NCBI GenBank assembly: GCA_023488565.1 | Contig: JAMDDZ010000051.1 | Span: 355 to 25,529, forward strand | Source of the DNA: Bacillota bacterium | GTDB lineage: Bacteria; Bacillota; Sulfobacillia; Sulfobacillales; Sulfobacillaceae | Length of the DNA: 25,175 bases | Direction of reading: 5' to 3' | Shown here: positions 7,834 through 16,524 of the stretch, in pieces | How the letters are laid out: each line of letters begins with the position of its first letter | How positions within the stretch are numbered: position 1 is the stretch's first letter | Notes under the pieces: model-generated | What the model was told of the DNA's origin: nothing | The model's input: the letters and a program-made list of their open reading frames with translations, nothing else | Databases searched by the model: none | Program-made: the position numbers and the translations under genes

Positions 7834-8628
7834 ATGAAAAATAATAATGTGCCAGAGGGCGCCCAGGCAGTCGAAAGAGTGTTGAGCATTCTCGAATATG
7901 TCGCACAAAGACAAACTCCTGTCAAACTGGGTGAAATTGCCGAAAGCATGAAACTTCATCGGAATACTGCGTATCGATTGGCGAGGACACTTGTCGCTAA
8001 AGATTATCTCGATGTGGAGGACGGGGCTTATACGCTGGGGCCGATGGCTATTGTTTTGGGGCAGTCACAAAGCCGAGAGAACGTGCTTTTGCGTAAATGC
8101 GAGCCATACCTCCAACAACTGTGTGATACAACGCGAGAGGTTACCAATCTAGGCATTTTGCGTGCCGATGAGGTCTTTTATTTAGGACGTTGGGAGGACA
8201 AGGAGTATCGGGCTGGAGTGTTTGTACGTAGCGGGCAACGGGCGCCTTTGTATGCATCGGCTTTAGGGAAAATTTTCTTGGCAGCCATGACACAAGAAGA
8301 ACGGAATGACTATTACGCGCGGTGTCCCTGGACCGTATATACATCACACACCATTGTTCATAAAGAGGGGGTCGATGAAGCGGTCCAACGGGCTCAATTA
8401 CTGGGGTATGCCGAAGATGAGGAAGAATTGTCTTATGGTGTACGTTGCGTTGCGGTTCCGGTGTTGGTCAATGAGCGTGTTATTGCCGCAGTAAGTATTG
8501 CCGTCCCCACCATACGGTTTACACCGGAAAGTCAATCCCAATGTGTCGGGTTATTACGAGAAACGACAAAAAGGCTTTCCAAGGAACTTGGTGGGCATCA
8601 AAGCATTACCCAACTTCTTACTCAGTGA
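7834..8628 (+). CDS. IclR-family transcriptional regulator
   Basis: 264 residues from the ATG at 7834. The N-terminal winged helix is typical (AVERVLSILEYVAQRQTPVKLGEIAESMKLHRNTAYRLARTLV, about residues 12-54, given here in pieces: AVERVLSILEYV, KLGEIAESMKLHRNTAYR). The C-terminal effector domain is a GAF-like module with LGRWEDKEYRAGVFVRSGQRAPLYASALGKI-type core (visible as RSGQRAPLYASALGKIFL) and VAVPVLVNERVIAAVSIAVP. An upstream ATG at 7819 is in frame, but only 13 bases from the expected transcript start; GGGTGAT (7823-7829) favours 7834. It lies directly before the transporter and catabolic operon and likely controls it with a sugar-derived effector. Confidence 0.86.
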   Translation: MKNNNVPEGAQAVERVLSILEYVAQRQTPVKLGEIAESMKLHRNTAYRLARTLVAKDYLDVEDGAYTLGPMAIVLGQSQSRENVLLRKCEPYLQQLCDTTREVTNLGILRADEVFYLGRWEDKEYRAGVFVRSGQRAPLYASALGKIFLAAMTQEERNDYYARCPWTVYTSHTIVHKEGVDEAVQRAQLLGYAEDEEELSYGVRCVAVPVLVNERVIAAVSIAVPTIRFTPESQSQCVGLLRETTKRLSKELGGHQSITQLLTQ

Positions 8629-8665
8629 TACGTATAGCATTCTTCTGGGTTTTAAGTAACGCGAC

Positions 8666-8681
8666 ACGGTTGGATAACTGT
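8666..8681. promoter_or_regulatory. Candidate operator upstream of the transporter operon
   Basis: ACGGTTGGATAACTGT is an imperfect inverted repeat (AC-n-GTT / AAC-n-GT) in the 91-bp gap between the IclR gene and the lipoprotein gene. Its place suits an IclR or GntR site, but no second copy was identified and no convincing -35/-10 pair was seen in the gap. Confidence 0.25.
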
Positions 8682-8719
8682 CTAGAGGATGGGTGTTCGA
8701 ATCGGAAAGGAGAGAGGCA

Positions 8720-10039
8720 ATGCGAACAGCCAAAGTAGCGACCCTAGCAGGGCTAACGGCTGCTGTTTCAATGGTATTGGCTGGATGTGGGGCAACTAGT
8801 TCCACACCGTCAGCTTCAGGGGGTCAGTCGTCGGGCCCTTTAGTGGTATGGGTCGACGCTCCCCGCGTTTCAGCGGTAAAAGCGTTTGAACAAGCGTACC
8901 CGAATATCAAGGTCAAGATGGACATTATTAGTGACAACATCGGAAATGATGCATTGCGGGGGAAATTCGAACTCTTTAATAAGTCAGGTAGTGGGTGGCC
9001 GGATGCAATTTTCTTCCCCACCAACAGCGACATATCTTGGGCCTCGAGTCCACAAATTAATTACACGGCGAACTTGACCAATTTAGTGCCGAAGTCCCTA
9101 GTGAACGGGTATGCCCCCGCGGCAATTTCAGCGTGTGAAATCGGTGGTCAATTGCGGTGTCTACGCAATGATGACGCAGCGGACGTGCTTTGGTATAACG
9201 CAAAGCTGTTTCAAAAATGGGGGTATACACCTCCTAAGACCTGGCCTCAATATCAAGCGTTGGGACTTGAAATTGCCAAACAGCACCCGGGGTATTATGT
9301 GGGTTTTATTGGCTCGACCTACACATTTGACCGATATTTTTGGGGTAGTGCGTGTCCCGCCAACACGTTAGTGGGAACCAATACGGTTAATATTAACGTA
9401 AATAGTCCGAATTGCACCAGGATGGTCAATCTTTTAGATCCTCTGATTAAGGCGAAGGTGTTGTCGACGGCAGGACTGTTTACCACTGAGGCCGATGCCA
9501 TAGGATCGAAAGTCGTGATGACCCCAGGGGCAACTTGGTACGGTGAGTTTGAATTTGAGGATGCGTTTCATGTGCCTCCCGGTGAAATCACTGCCTCGGC
9601 ACCCCTCACATGGCCCGGTCAAAATTATACGGGTGATGAGGGTGGAGGTCTCTGGGGAGTTTCCTCACATATCTCGGGTCAGTTGTTAAAGAATGCATTG
9701 AAATTTGTTGAATTTGTGGCTACCAACCCCAAAAATCAGGTAGACCTGGCGCCTACATTTCCTGCGTATGGTCCTGACGAACAACCTTGGCTGCAAAAGA
9801 ATGTTCTTGACTCCAATTACTTTGTAGATAAATCACAACTAGTCAGCGCCTTTAAGTCGGCGGTGAAAATGGTGTGGACAGGTCATCCCTATACCGAGTT
9901 TGATCCTGATGGAATTTGGGACACGACGGTTGCCCCGGCCATAGTCAACGGGGAAACCTTAAGTCAAGTCTGGCCTGCTTACCAAAAAGCATTAGTCAAC
10001 TATGCCCAATTATACGGATACAACGTGGTAACCAAGTAA
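8720..10039 (+). CDS. Sugar ABC transporter substrate-binding lipoprotein
   Basis: 439 residues from the ATG at 8720 (AAAGGAGAG at 8706-8714). A lipoprotein signal peptide is plain: positively charged start, hydrophobic stretch and lipobox LAGC with Cys23, followed by a Ser/Thr/Gly-rich linker (about 24-42). The rest is a family 1 solute-binding protein (VVWVDAPRVSAVKAFEQAYPNIKVKM, WPDAIFFPTNSD, AADVLWYNAKLFQKWGYTPPKTW, in shorter visible blocks). It should be anchored outside the membrane and deliver a sugar to the two permeases encoded next. The specificity cannot be read directly; mutarotase and catabolic genes downstream suggest L-fucose, L-rhamnose or D-arabinose. Confidence 0.88.
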   Translation: MRTAKVATLAGLTAAVSMVLAGCGATSSTPSASGGQSSGPLVVWVDAPRVSAVKAFEQAYPNIKVKMDIISDNIGNDALRGKFELFNKSGSGWPDAIFFPTNSDISWASSPQINYTANLTNLVPKSLVNGYAPAAISACEIGGQLRCLRNDDAADVLWYNAKLFQKWGYTPPKTWPQYQALGLEIAKQHPGYYVGFIGSTYTFDRYFWGSACPANTLVGTNTVNINVNSPNCTRMVNLLDPLIKAKVLSTAGLFTTEADAIGSKVVMTPGATWYGEFEFEDAFHVPPGEITASAPLTWPGQNYTGDEGGGLWGVSSHISGQLLKNALKFVEFVATNPKNQVDLAPTFPAYGPDEQPWLQKNVLDSNYFVDKSQLVSAFKSAVKMVWTGHPYTEFDPDGIWDTTVAPAIVNGETLSQVWPAYQKALVNYAQLYGYNVVTK

Positions 10040-10182
10040 GGCAAGGTCGATTTCCAAAACAGTCGTAAGGGAGATGGGGTGGGCGCATTTCGATGTCGGT
10101 CGATATCGGCTTCGGGCGCGACCACTCATTTCCTTCAACGGGTTTAATTACAAAAAAATCGACTGGAAGGGAGGACAGAAAA

Positions 10183-11127
10183 GTGCTCGACAATTCAGCG
10201 CCTAGTATCTCATCTAGAAAAACATCTCCAATCAAAAATGGGACCAACGCTCAAAAACAAAAACGGCCGTTGTCAAAGGGAGCACTCATACTGGTCGCTC
10301 CATTTGTTGTGGTCATGATCCTCGTGGGTGTACTTCCGGCAATCTATGCGTTGGTAGAGAGTTTTACTTCTCCTACTGGTAGCGGGTTTACAGCGATCTT
10401 AAACTATGTCACGGTCATTACGAATTTTCGGTTTCTAGCGTCATTTGCCAATGTGGGTTTGTTATTGGCTGCGTGGTTGCCCATGATGATTATTGGTGTT
10501 GTGGGGATGGCATTGCTCGTGGATGCAACGCGTGGACGTTTTGGCCGACTGATGATGTTTATCTATTACATTCCAGGAGCGTTAGCCGGCATGACCAATT
10601 TCATGTTGTGGCTGTTGCTGATTGACCCTGGGGTGAGTCCAATAAATTTTTTGTTGCGTGCCTTGGGAGCCACCAGTTTGGATGGAATTTTAGCATCCTC
10701 TAGCAACGTCGTCTTGATTTTAGCGGCAATGTTGTTTTTTGAAGGCGCAGGGTCATGGATCCTCATCGTCTACGGTGGTCTTAATAGCATTTCGGATGAA
10801 GTATTAGACGCTGCTAAGATCGACGGCTGTAACATGTGGTCAACTATTTGGCATGTGAAACTACCCCTCATCAAACCGTGGATTGGATATTTAGCGCTAA
10901 TGAACTTTGCTTACGGATTCCAAATTTTTCTTGAACCTCAGGTATTAAATGAAGTGGCGCAAGGGCTGATTTCTCCCCAGTGGTCTCCAAACCAATTGAG
11001 TTACACATATGCCTATGCGGTAGGCAACACAGGTGCGGCAGCAGCCCTATCGATAATTCTTTTAGTGATCACGTTGGCAATTGCCATGATTGTGGTGACC
11101 CGGACCGGTATATTAGAGCAATCCTAG
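10183..11127 (+). CDS. Sugar ABC transporter permease (MalF/UgpA type)
   Basis: 314 residues from the GTG at 10183, which follows AAGGGAGGACA; an ATG at 10093 in the same frame would add 30 polar residues and has a poorer ribosome site. About six membrane segments are visible, starting with ALILVAPFVVVMILVGVLP. The EAA loop that docks to the ATPase is present near the C terminus (EVLDAAKIDGCNMWSTIWHV, followed by KLPLIKP). It pairs with the second permease encoded 21 bases further on. The protein expects a UgpC/MsmK-like ATPase, but none is intact in the window. Confidence 0.87.
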   Translation: MLDNSAPSISSRKTSPIKNGTNAQKQKRPLSKGALILVAPFVVVMILVGVLPAIYALVESFTSPTGSGFTAILNYVTVITNFRFLASFANVGLLLAAWLPMMIIGVVGMALLVDATRGRFGRLMMFIYYIPGALAGMTNFMLWLLLIDPGVSPINFLLRALGATSLDGILASSSNVVLILAAMLFFEGAGSWILIVYGGLNSISDEVLDAAKIDGCNMWSTIWHVKLPLIKPWIGYLALMNFAYGFQIFLEPQVLNEVAQGLISPQWSPNQLSYTYAYAVGNTGAAAALSIILLVITLAIAMIVVTRTGILEQS

Positions 11128-11148
11128 ACCAGCGAAAGGGTGGTCAGA

Positions 11149-12111
11149 ATGGATCGTCAAGTAGTGGCACACACATTGAATAATCAAAAGGAGGGAGTAG
11201 CTACGATACCACCAAAGACGATTAAGGGATCATCATATCGAACTGCAAACCGTGGTTACTTAGGTTCCGTATTTCGTGTGGTGTTGATGATTGCAATCGG
11301 CGTAGGATTTTTGTATCCGATTATGGGGTTATTGGTCGCACCGACGAGAACCCAAGCCAATATGGCGCTCGGAGGCATTGCATTTGGATCGTTGGCCAAC
11401 GTCAAGTATGCTTGGTCCCAAGTGATGGGCTTTGATAATGGGATTTACCTGGAGTGGTTCAAAAACACCGTTATTATGGTTGGTGGTGGAACTGTACTGG
11501 CAATTGCGATTTCCATTCCTAGTGGGTATGCGATGGCGCGATTACAATTTCCCAAGCGCAAGGCATTACTGTTTCTCACCCTGTTGTTGATGGTGATGCC
11601 CAATACTGTTCTGGTTATCCCGCTCTTTTTAGAAGTCAGTACGGTACATTTATTGAATTCTTTGTGGCCTGTAGTGATCATCTTTGCCTTCTACCCTTTT
11701 GGCGTGTATTTGTCCTATATTCATTTTCGGACCGCGCTGCCGATGGAGTTAATTGAGGCCGCCCGCGTTGACGGCCTGACGGAAATGGCAATTTTTTTTC
11801 GAATCGCGGTTCCACTTTCTCGACAAGTTGTGGCATTGGTGGGGTTTTTTTCCTTCGTGGCAGGCTGGACAAATTTCTTCTTACCCTATGTACTGTTGCC
11901 CCAAACTCAACAATCTCCATTGGCAGTCGGATTGCTACAAATGATTTCTTCTAGTCAATTGATCAATCCTGAGGAAGGTTTGAACGTCAAATTGTATATG
12001 CCTGAACTCGCTTTGGCATCCATTGTCACAATGTTGCCGGTCTTGTTGGTTTTTATTGGGGCTCAACGATATTTGCAGAGGGGCGCGATGATTGGAGCCG
12101 TCAAAGGGTAA
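11149..12111 (+). CDS. Sugar ABC transporter permease (MalG/UgpE type)
   Basis: 320 residues from the ATG at 11149, with AAAGGGTGG just upstream; a GTG at 11140 overlaps that site and is less likely. Polar N-terminal tail of about 40 residues, then six membrane segments beginning FRVVLMIAIGVGFLYPIMGLL. The EAA motif is MELIEAARVDGLTEMAIFFR followed by IAVPLSRQ. A Pro/Gly-rich substrate-facing segment GWTNFFLPYVLL is typical of the family. Forms the transmembrane core with the first permease. Confidence 0.87.
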   Translation: MDRQVVAHTLNNQKEGVATIPPKTIKGSSYRTANRGYLGSVFRVVLMIAIGVGFLYPIMGLLVAPTRTQANMALGGIAFGSLANVKYAWSQVMGFDNGIYLEWFKNTVIMVGGGTVLAIAISIPSGYAMARLQFPKRKALLFLTLLLMVMPNTVLVIPLFLEVSTVHLLNSLWPVVIIFAFYPFGVYLSYIHFRTALPMELIEAARVDGLTEMAIFFRIAVPLSRQVVALVGFFSFVAGWTNFFLPYVLLPQTQQSPLAVGLLQMISSSQLINPEEGLNVKLYMPELALASIVTMLPVLLVFIGAQRYLQRGAMIGAVKG

Positions 12112-12145
12112 TGACATCCAAGTGCGTCATAAGGGGGAACGAATT

Positions 12146-12469
12146 TTGCAAAGGTATGGCAGTGTGATTCGATTGCGTGACGGACAGGTTGAAGAATATA
12201 AGGCGCTTCATCGCAATGTTTGGCCACGGGTTCAGGAAGTGATCACTCAGTGCCATATGCGCAATTACTCCATCTTTTATAAGGATGGGTGGCTCTTTAG
12301 CTACTTCGAGTATGAGGGTGAGAACTATCAACAGGATATGGACCTAATGGCCGCGGATCCGACCACCCAGCAGTGGTGGGAACTTTGTAAGCCATGTCAA
12401 ACGCCGCTACCGGATCGCCTCGCGGACGAATGGTGGTCGGTAATGGAAGAAGTGTATCATCAAGATTAG
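12146..12469 (+). CDS. L-rhamnose/L-fucose mutarotase-family protein (PF05336)
   Basis: 107 residues. The TTG at 12146 is chosen: AAGGGGG (12131-12137) stands 8 bases upstream and the resulting MQRYGSVIRLRDG is the usual family start. The residues important in E. coli RhaM are kept at the same positions, Tyr18 and His22 (EEYKALH), with a Trp pair at 77-78 (QQWWEL). The family speeds alpha/beta anomer exchange of L-rhamnose, and homologues linked to oxidative L-fucose genes act on L-fucose. It feeds the correct anomer to the sugar dehydrogenase. Its presence is the best single hint that the imported sugar is a 6-deoxyhexose. Confidence 0.85.
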   Translation: MQRYGSVIRLRDGQVEEYKALHRNVWPRVQEVITQCHMRNYSIFYKDGWLFSYFEYEGENYQQDMDLMAADPTTQQWWELCKPCQTPLPDRLADEWWSVMEEVYHQD

Positions 12470-12553
12470 GTCAGGTTATCGAGAAATTATGGGAACCAAC
12501 CGAGAGGGTTTCGGATTTTACGGGATCCCGATGATGGGAAGGGATGGAACAGT

Positions 12554-13330
12554 ATGCGAATACAGGATAAGGTTTGCCTCATTACGGGAGGCGCATCCGG
12601 CATCGGTGAGGCAACGGCCCGCCTATTTGCTAAAGAAGGCGGAAAAATTGCGGTGGTCGATATTGATGTGAAAGGGGGCAATCGGGTTGTCGATGAATTA
12701 GTGGGGCAAGGCTATCCCGCAATATTTATTGAGGCGGATGTAGCAGATGAGTTACCGGCTGCGATAGCCGTAGACGCCGTGGTCAAACATTTTGGTCGGA
12801 TTGATGTTTTATTCAATAACGCTGGTGTCAGTGCGGTGGGAGATGTGGTGGATTGCGACCCGGGCGATTGGGATCGTGTGATGCGGGTTAATTTGCGTGG
12901 GGTATACCTCTTAAGTCACTTGGTGGTGCCGGTAATGCGCCAACAAGGTGGCGGAATTATTATCAATATGTCATCAACAATTGCTGTAATCGGTTTGAAA
13001 AGCCGTGCAGCTTACGCGACCAGTAAAGGGGCGGTATTGGGCCTAACCCGTGCGATGGCCGCAGACCATTCTCAAGAAAACATCAGGGTAGCTGCTGTAC
13101 TACCGGGAACGGTCTATACTCCGTTTGTTGAAGGGTATCTTAAAAAGCATCACGCGGGCCATTATCAAGAAGCCGTGGATAATTTAAAGAAACGTCAATT
13201 AAACAACGAGCTGATGACTCCTGAGGATGTTGCGTATTCCGTGTTGTTTCTTGCATCTGACGAGGCCCGATTCGCTTTAGGGACTGCATTGATTGTGGAT
13301 GGGGGTGTATCCACGGCGAAAGTATTTTAA
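12554..13330 (+). CDS. SDR dehydrogenase, probable 2-keto-3-deoxy-L-fuconate dehydrogenase
   Basis: 258 residues, classical short-chain dehydrogenase. TGGASGIG (11-18) binds the cofactor, Asp36 at the end of the second strand (AVVDID) indicates NAD rather than NADP, NNAG is at 88-91, and the catalytic set is Ser140/141, Tyr154 and Lys158 (YATSK). The C-terminal VDGG is conserved. It looks like the 2-keto-3-deoxy-L-fuconate/L-rhamnonate 4-dehydrogenases, and the next gene encodes the FAH hydrolase that would split the diketo product. A sugar 1-dehydrogenase function (L-fucose or L-rhamnose dehydrogenase) is the main alternative. GGGAAGGG lies upstream of the chosen ATG. Confidence 0.82.
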   Translation: MRIQDKVCLITGGASGIGEATARLFAKEGGKIAVVDIDVKGGNRVVDELVGQGYPAIFIEADVADELPAAIAVDAVVKHFGRIDVLFNNAGVSAVGDVVDCDPGDWDRVMRVNLRGVYLLSHLVVPVMRQQGGGIIINMSSTIAVIGLKSRAAYATSKGAVLGLTRAMAADHSQENIRVAAVLPGTVYTPFVEGYLKKHHAGHYQEAVDNLKKRQLNNELMTPEDVAYSVLFLASDEARFALGTALIVDGGVSTAKVF

Positions 13331-13364
13331 AGATAAGATTATCACTGCGGTAAGGGGGGGTTTG

Positions 13365-14243
13365 GTGAAAATCGCTACAGGGAATTACCATGGCACAGAA
13401 GAATTGGTGTGGATATCCGACAAAGGGCCGATCCAGATTCGTCGGATAGCGGAACTGCGGGGGCTGGATGAAGGTTTCTGGACCAGCACCCGACTGTTTC
13501 AAGACGGAGAAAAGGCCCAGTCAACCATTCGGGGAATGGTCGATTGGGCACAGCGAGAGGGCTTGGAACCCGATGCCGAGCCCACCGAGTGGATGGCACC
13601 GGTATCTCATCCCGGAAAAATTATCTGTGTGGGCCTCAATTATCGTCCGCATGCTGCAGAATCGGCGTTAGAAGTGCCCGAAACGCCCGTCTTATTTAGC
13701 AAATTTCAAAACGCGATCGTGGGTACTGATGCGACGATTTCGGCTCCTGCCGATTCCCACCAAATGGATTATGAGGCTGAACTGGTTATTGTGATGGGTC
13801 GCCATTGTGCAAAAGCTTCGGAGTCAGACGCACTTAGCTACGTGTATGGATATTGTAATGGCAATGATTTTTCGGCTCGGGATTTACAGTTTCGCACCAG
13901 TCAGTGGTTATTGGGGAAAAGCGCTGACGGCTTTGGCGCCATGGGGCCGTATGTCGTGACGGCCGATGAAATTGCGGATCCGGACCAGCTCGAAATCATC
14001 GGAACTCGCAACGGTCAGGAAGTGCAGCATTCCAATACTCGGGAGATGATTTTTTCCTGCCGCTACCTCATTAGCTACATTTCTCATTACATGACGTTAG
14101 AACCCGGCGATGTCATTTTCACCGGAACCCCTGAGGGCGTGATTTTAGGGCAAAGTCCGGACACCCGTGAATGGCTTCAACCCGGGGAACAGGTGGACGT
14201 CAAGGTTCAAGGTCTGGGGGAATTGATTACCCACATTGGCTAG
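13365..14243 (+). CDS. FAH-family hydrolase, probable 2,4-diketo-3-deoxy-L-fuconate hydrolase
   Basis: 292 residues from the GTG at 13365 behind AAGGGGGGG (13352-13360); the ATG at 13293 lies inside the SDR gene. Has the usual FAH layout: N-terminal cap, then GLNYRPHAAESALEVPETPV, and metal ligands Glu137 and Glu139 (DYEAELVIV) and Asp168 (GNDFSARDLQ), ending with GDVIFTGTPEGV. Known members in this setting hydrolyse 2,4-diketo-3-deoxy-L-fuconate or -rhamnonate to pyruvate and L-lactate. Direct linkage to lutABC, the L-lactate oxidation genes, supports exactly these products. Confidence 0.85.
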   Translation: MKIATGNYHGTEELVWISDKGPIQIRRIAELRGLDEGFWTSTRLFQDGEKAQSTIRGMVDWAQREGLEPDAEPTEWMAPVSHPGKIICVGLNYRPHAAESALEVPETPVLFSKFQNAIVGTDATISAPADSHQMDYEAELVIVMGRHCAKASESDALSYVYGYCNGNDFSARDLQFRTSQWLLGKSADGFGAMGPYVVTADEIADPDQLEIIGTRNGQEVQHSNTREMIFSCRYLISYISHYMTLEPGDVIFTGTPEGVILGQSPDTREWLQPGEQVDVKVQGLGELITHIG

Positions 14244-14278
14244 TGCGCCATCCTCGACAGTTAGAAAGGGGGCCCAAT

Positions 14279-15079
14279 GTGAAACCCGTTGAACTCTTTG
14301 TGACCTGTATGGTGGATGCGTTTCGTCCAACAGCGGGGATTGCCGCTGTCCGTGTCTTGGAACGGCGGGGTGCTGAAGTTCGATTTCCCCAAGAGCAAAC
14401 CTGCTGTGGCCAGTTTAGTTATAATGGCGGTTATCATCACGAAGCAGCCCAATTGGCACGCCACTTTGTGGCAGTGTTTGAGTCATCGGATCACCCTATC
14501 GTCGCATTGTCGGGATCGTGTGCGGCCATGGTGATTCATGAGTACCCGTCCCTGATTGCGGAGGATGTCCTCTCGACGGGCGGGTCAAAAGAAGAGGCGG
14601 CTGACTGGAAGCATCGCGCGGAGCAAGTGGGGTTGCGGGCGATTGAATTGAGCCAGTGGATTACGCAACAACGCCCAGAAGGTGCTGCCGCATCCCACGA
14701 TGCAAAATCCGCGACCTCGGTGGTGTTACACCAAGGATGCCATATGCGACGACTGCTGAAAGCCAATGCAGAACCGGAGGCGGCATTGCGACAAAGTGGC
14801 ATCCAACCGCTGACGGTCGGGGATGAGGATCAATGCTGTGGATTTGGTGGGACATACAGTATGACGGAATGGAAGGTCTCGACCGCCCTAGCCGACGCTA
14901 AATGGGACAACATCAAAAAAGTGGTTCAGGAGCATGCGGCGACCTGCCTGACCAGTGCCGATTTGGGCTGCTTGTTACATCTCGAGGGACGCCAATCGCG
15001 GCTCGGAGAAACATTCCCGGTGTTATATCTCGCCGAGGTGATCGACCAAGCCGACCAGCAGGAAAAGGGGGGGACCTGA
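14279..15079 (+). CDS. lutA: L-lactate utilization protein LutA (CCG-domain Fe-S subunit)
   Basis: 266 residues from the GTG at 14279, with GAAAGGGGG upstream; the ATG at 14277 runs straight into a stop. Two cysteine-rich CCG modules: QTCCGQFSYNGG in the first half and HQGCH...DQCCGFGGTYS in the second. LutA, LutB and LutC form the quinone-linked complex oxidising L-lactate to pyruvate in the cytoplasm. It overlaps lutB by TGATG. Slightly longer than the roughly 240-residue B. subtilis protein, with an insert around residues 95-140. Its job here would be to recover the L-lactate made by the FAH hydrolase. Confidence 0.9.
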   Translation: MKPVELFVTCMVDAFRPTAGIAAVRVLERRGAEVRFPQEQTCCGQFSYNGGYHHEAAQLARHFVAVFESSDHPIVALSGSCAAMVIHEYPSLIAEDVLSTGGSKEEAADWKHRAEQVGLRAIELSQWITQQRPEGAAASHDAKSATSVVLHQGCHMRRLLKANAEPEAALRQSGIQPLTVGDEDQCCGFGGTYSMTEWKVSTALADAKWDNIKKVVQEHAATCLTSADLGCLLHLEGRQSRLGETFPVLYLAEVIDQADQQEKGGT

Positions 15080-16524
15080 TGGCCGGAATACTTCCCGCTG
15101 ATCCGACACCGTGGACCAAAAGGCGCGATGCGGGATTAAGCGATGTCACGATGCGACGGACTATTGGTATCGTCACCAAACGGTTTAGTACAGGGCAACA
15201 TAATGTGTTTAGTGGATACCCCGAGGGCAGCCTAGCCCGCCAGGCTGCAGTGGTCGCAAAACGTCAAGCGATTCGTGACATGGATAAGTTGTGGCCACGA
15301 TTTAGGGCGAATGTCGAGGCCCGTGGCGGGAGGACATATTACGCGCGAGATGCGCAAGAAGCGGTGACTATCGTGGTAAAAATCGCTCAGAACCATCAAG
15401 TGCAGCGAGTGATTAAAACCAAGTCTATGTTGACGGAGGAATTGCAATTAAACCATGCCCTAGAAACTCAGGGAGTGTTGGTGGTGGAAACCGACCTGGG
15501 AGAATATATCATTCAACGGGCTCAGGAAACCCCATCGCATATTTTGGCTCCTGCCGCTCACAAAAATCGTGACCAAATTGAGACCTTATTTCGCGATGAT
15601 GCGGGTGGCAGAGGCATTGCCCCGCCCCAGTCAAACGATGCCCAGTCTTTGACTCTCTACGCGAGGCAATGCCTGCGCGAAGAGTTTCTCCAAGCCGATA
15701 TGGGGATTACGGGCGGCAATTTTGCGGTGGCCGAGACGGGGACCGTGGTTTTGATTACCAACGAAGGGAATGCGGACATGGTCACGACCCTGCCCCAAAT
15801 CTTGGTATCCGTGGTAGGAATTGAAAAGATTGTCGATACCTGGGAGAACTTGGGTGTTTTGATCCAACAGCCGGCGATGAACGGCATTGGACAACGGCTG
15901 TCATCTTATACCACCTTTGTTTCAGGACCCCGTCGAGAGTCCATGGTCGAAGGGCCAGCCGAATGGCACGTGGTGGTAGTGGACAACGGGCGTCACTTAC
16001 TGCGTGATACGGTATTTGAGGACGTGCTGTCATGTATTCGTTGTGGTGCTTGCCTTAACGTGTGTCCCGTATTTCGGCAGGTGGGGGGCCATGCTTATGG
16101 CAGTGTCTATTCGGGACCGATCGGAATTGTCGAAACCCCGTTGCTCACCGATTGGAGCATTTTGCCCGAGTTGCCCACGGTGGCGTGTACAGTTTGTCAT
16201 GCGTGTGGGGAAGCCTGCCCCATGGAGATCGACTTGCCGCACCATGTTATTCAGTTGCGGCAAGAGAAAGTGCGCCGTCGTTTAGTGGCGGCCAGTGTCA
16301 CCCGCAGTTATCGGTGGTGGGCTCAGTTGTGGTCCACGGCAGGCGGCTACCGACGATCTTTACGTTGGGCACGGTGGGGCCAACGCCTCTATCAGCGACA
16401 GGGCACCTTAAGAAGTGCTCCGGGCATTGCCCGCGGCTGGTTTATGTCGCGCAATATGCCACCAGTGGCAGCGGAAACCTTTCATGAATGGTGGGATAAG
16501 CACCGGATGGGAGGACCGTCATGA
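15079..16524 (+). CDS. lutB: L-lactate utilization protein LutB (iron-sulfur subunit)
   Basis: 481 residues. Starts at the ATG that overlaps the lutA stop, with AAAAGGGGGGG upstream; the longer frame from 14902 reads through lutA. The N-terminal LUD domain contains the family segments IGVVTK-like IGIVTKRF, TKSMLTEE (in KTKSMLTEELQLN), and GITGGNFAVAETGTVVL. Two 4Fe-4S ferredoxin motifs follow: CIRCGACLNVCP (319-330) and CTVCHACGEACP (370-381). It passes electrons from lactate within the LutABC complex. Confidence 0.92.
   Translation: MAGILPADPTPWTKRRDAGLSDVTMRRTIGIVTKRFSTGQHNVFSGYPEGSLARQAAVVAKRQAIRDMDKLWPRFRANVEARGGRTYYARDAQEAVTIVVKIAQNHQVQRVIKTKSMLTEELQLNHALETQGVLVVETDLGEYIIQRAQETPSHILAPAAHKNRDQIETLFRDDAGGRGIAPPQSNDAQSLTLYARQCLREEFLQADMGITGGNFAVAETGTVVLITNEGNADMVTTLPQILVSVVGIEKIVDTWENLGVLIQQPAMNGIGQRLSSYTTFVSGPRRESMVEGPAEWHVVVVDNGRHLLRDTVFEDVLSCIRCGACLNVCPVFRQVGGHAYGSVYSGPIGIVETPLLTDWSILPELPTVACTVCHACGEACPMEIDLPHHVIQLRQEKVRRRLVAASVTRSYRWWAQLWSTAGGYRRSLRWARWGQRLYQRQGTLRSAPGIARGWFMSRNMPPVAAETFHEWWDKHRMGGPS

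Noticed and set aside
13293..13364. Longer N terminus of the FAH hydrolase from ATG 13293
   Set aside because: It would overlap the end of the SDR gene, and a strong ribosome site precedes the GTG at 13365.
14902..15078. Longer N terminus of LutB from ATG 14902
   Set aside because: It reads through the coding part of lutA in another frame; the TGATG overlap at 15077-15081 gives the natural start.
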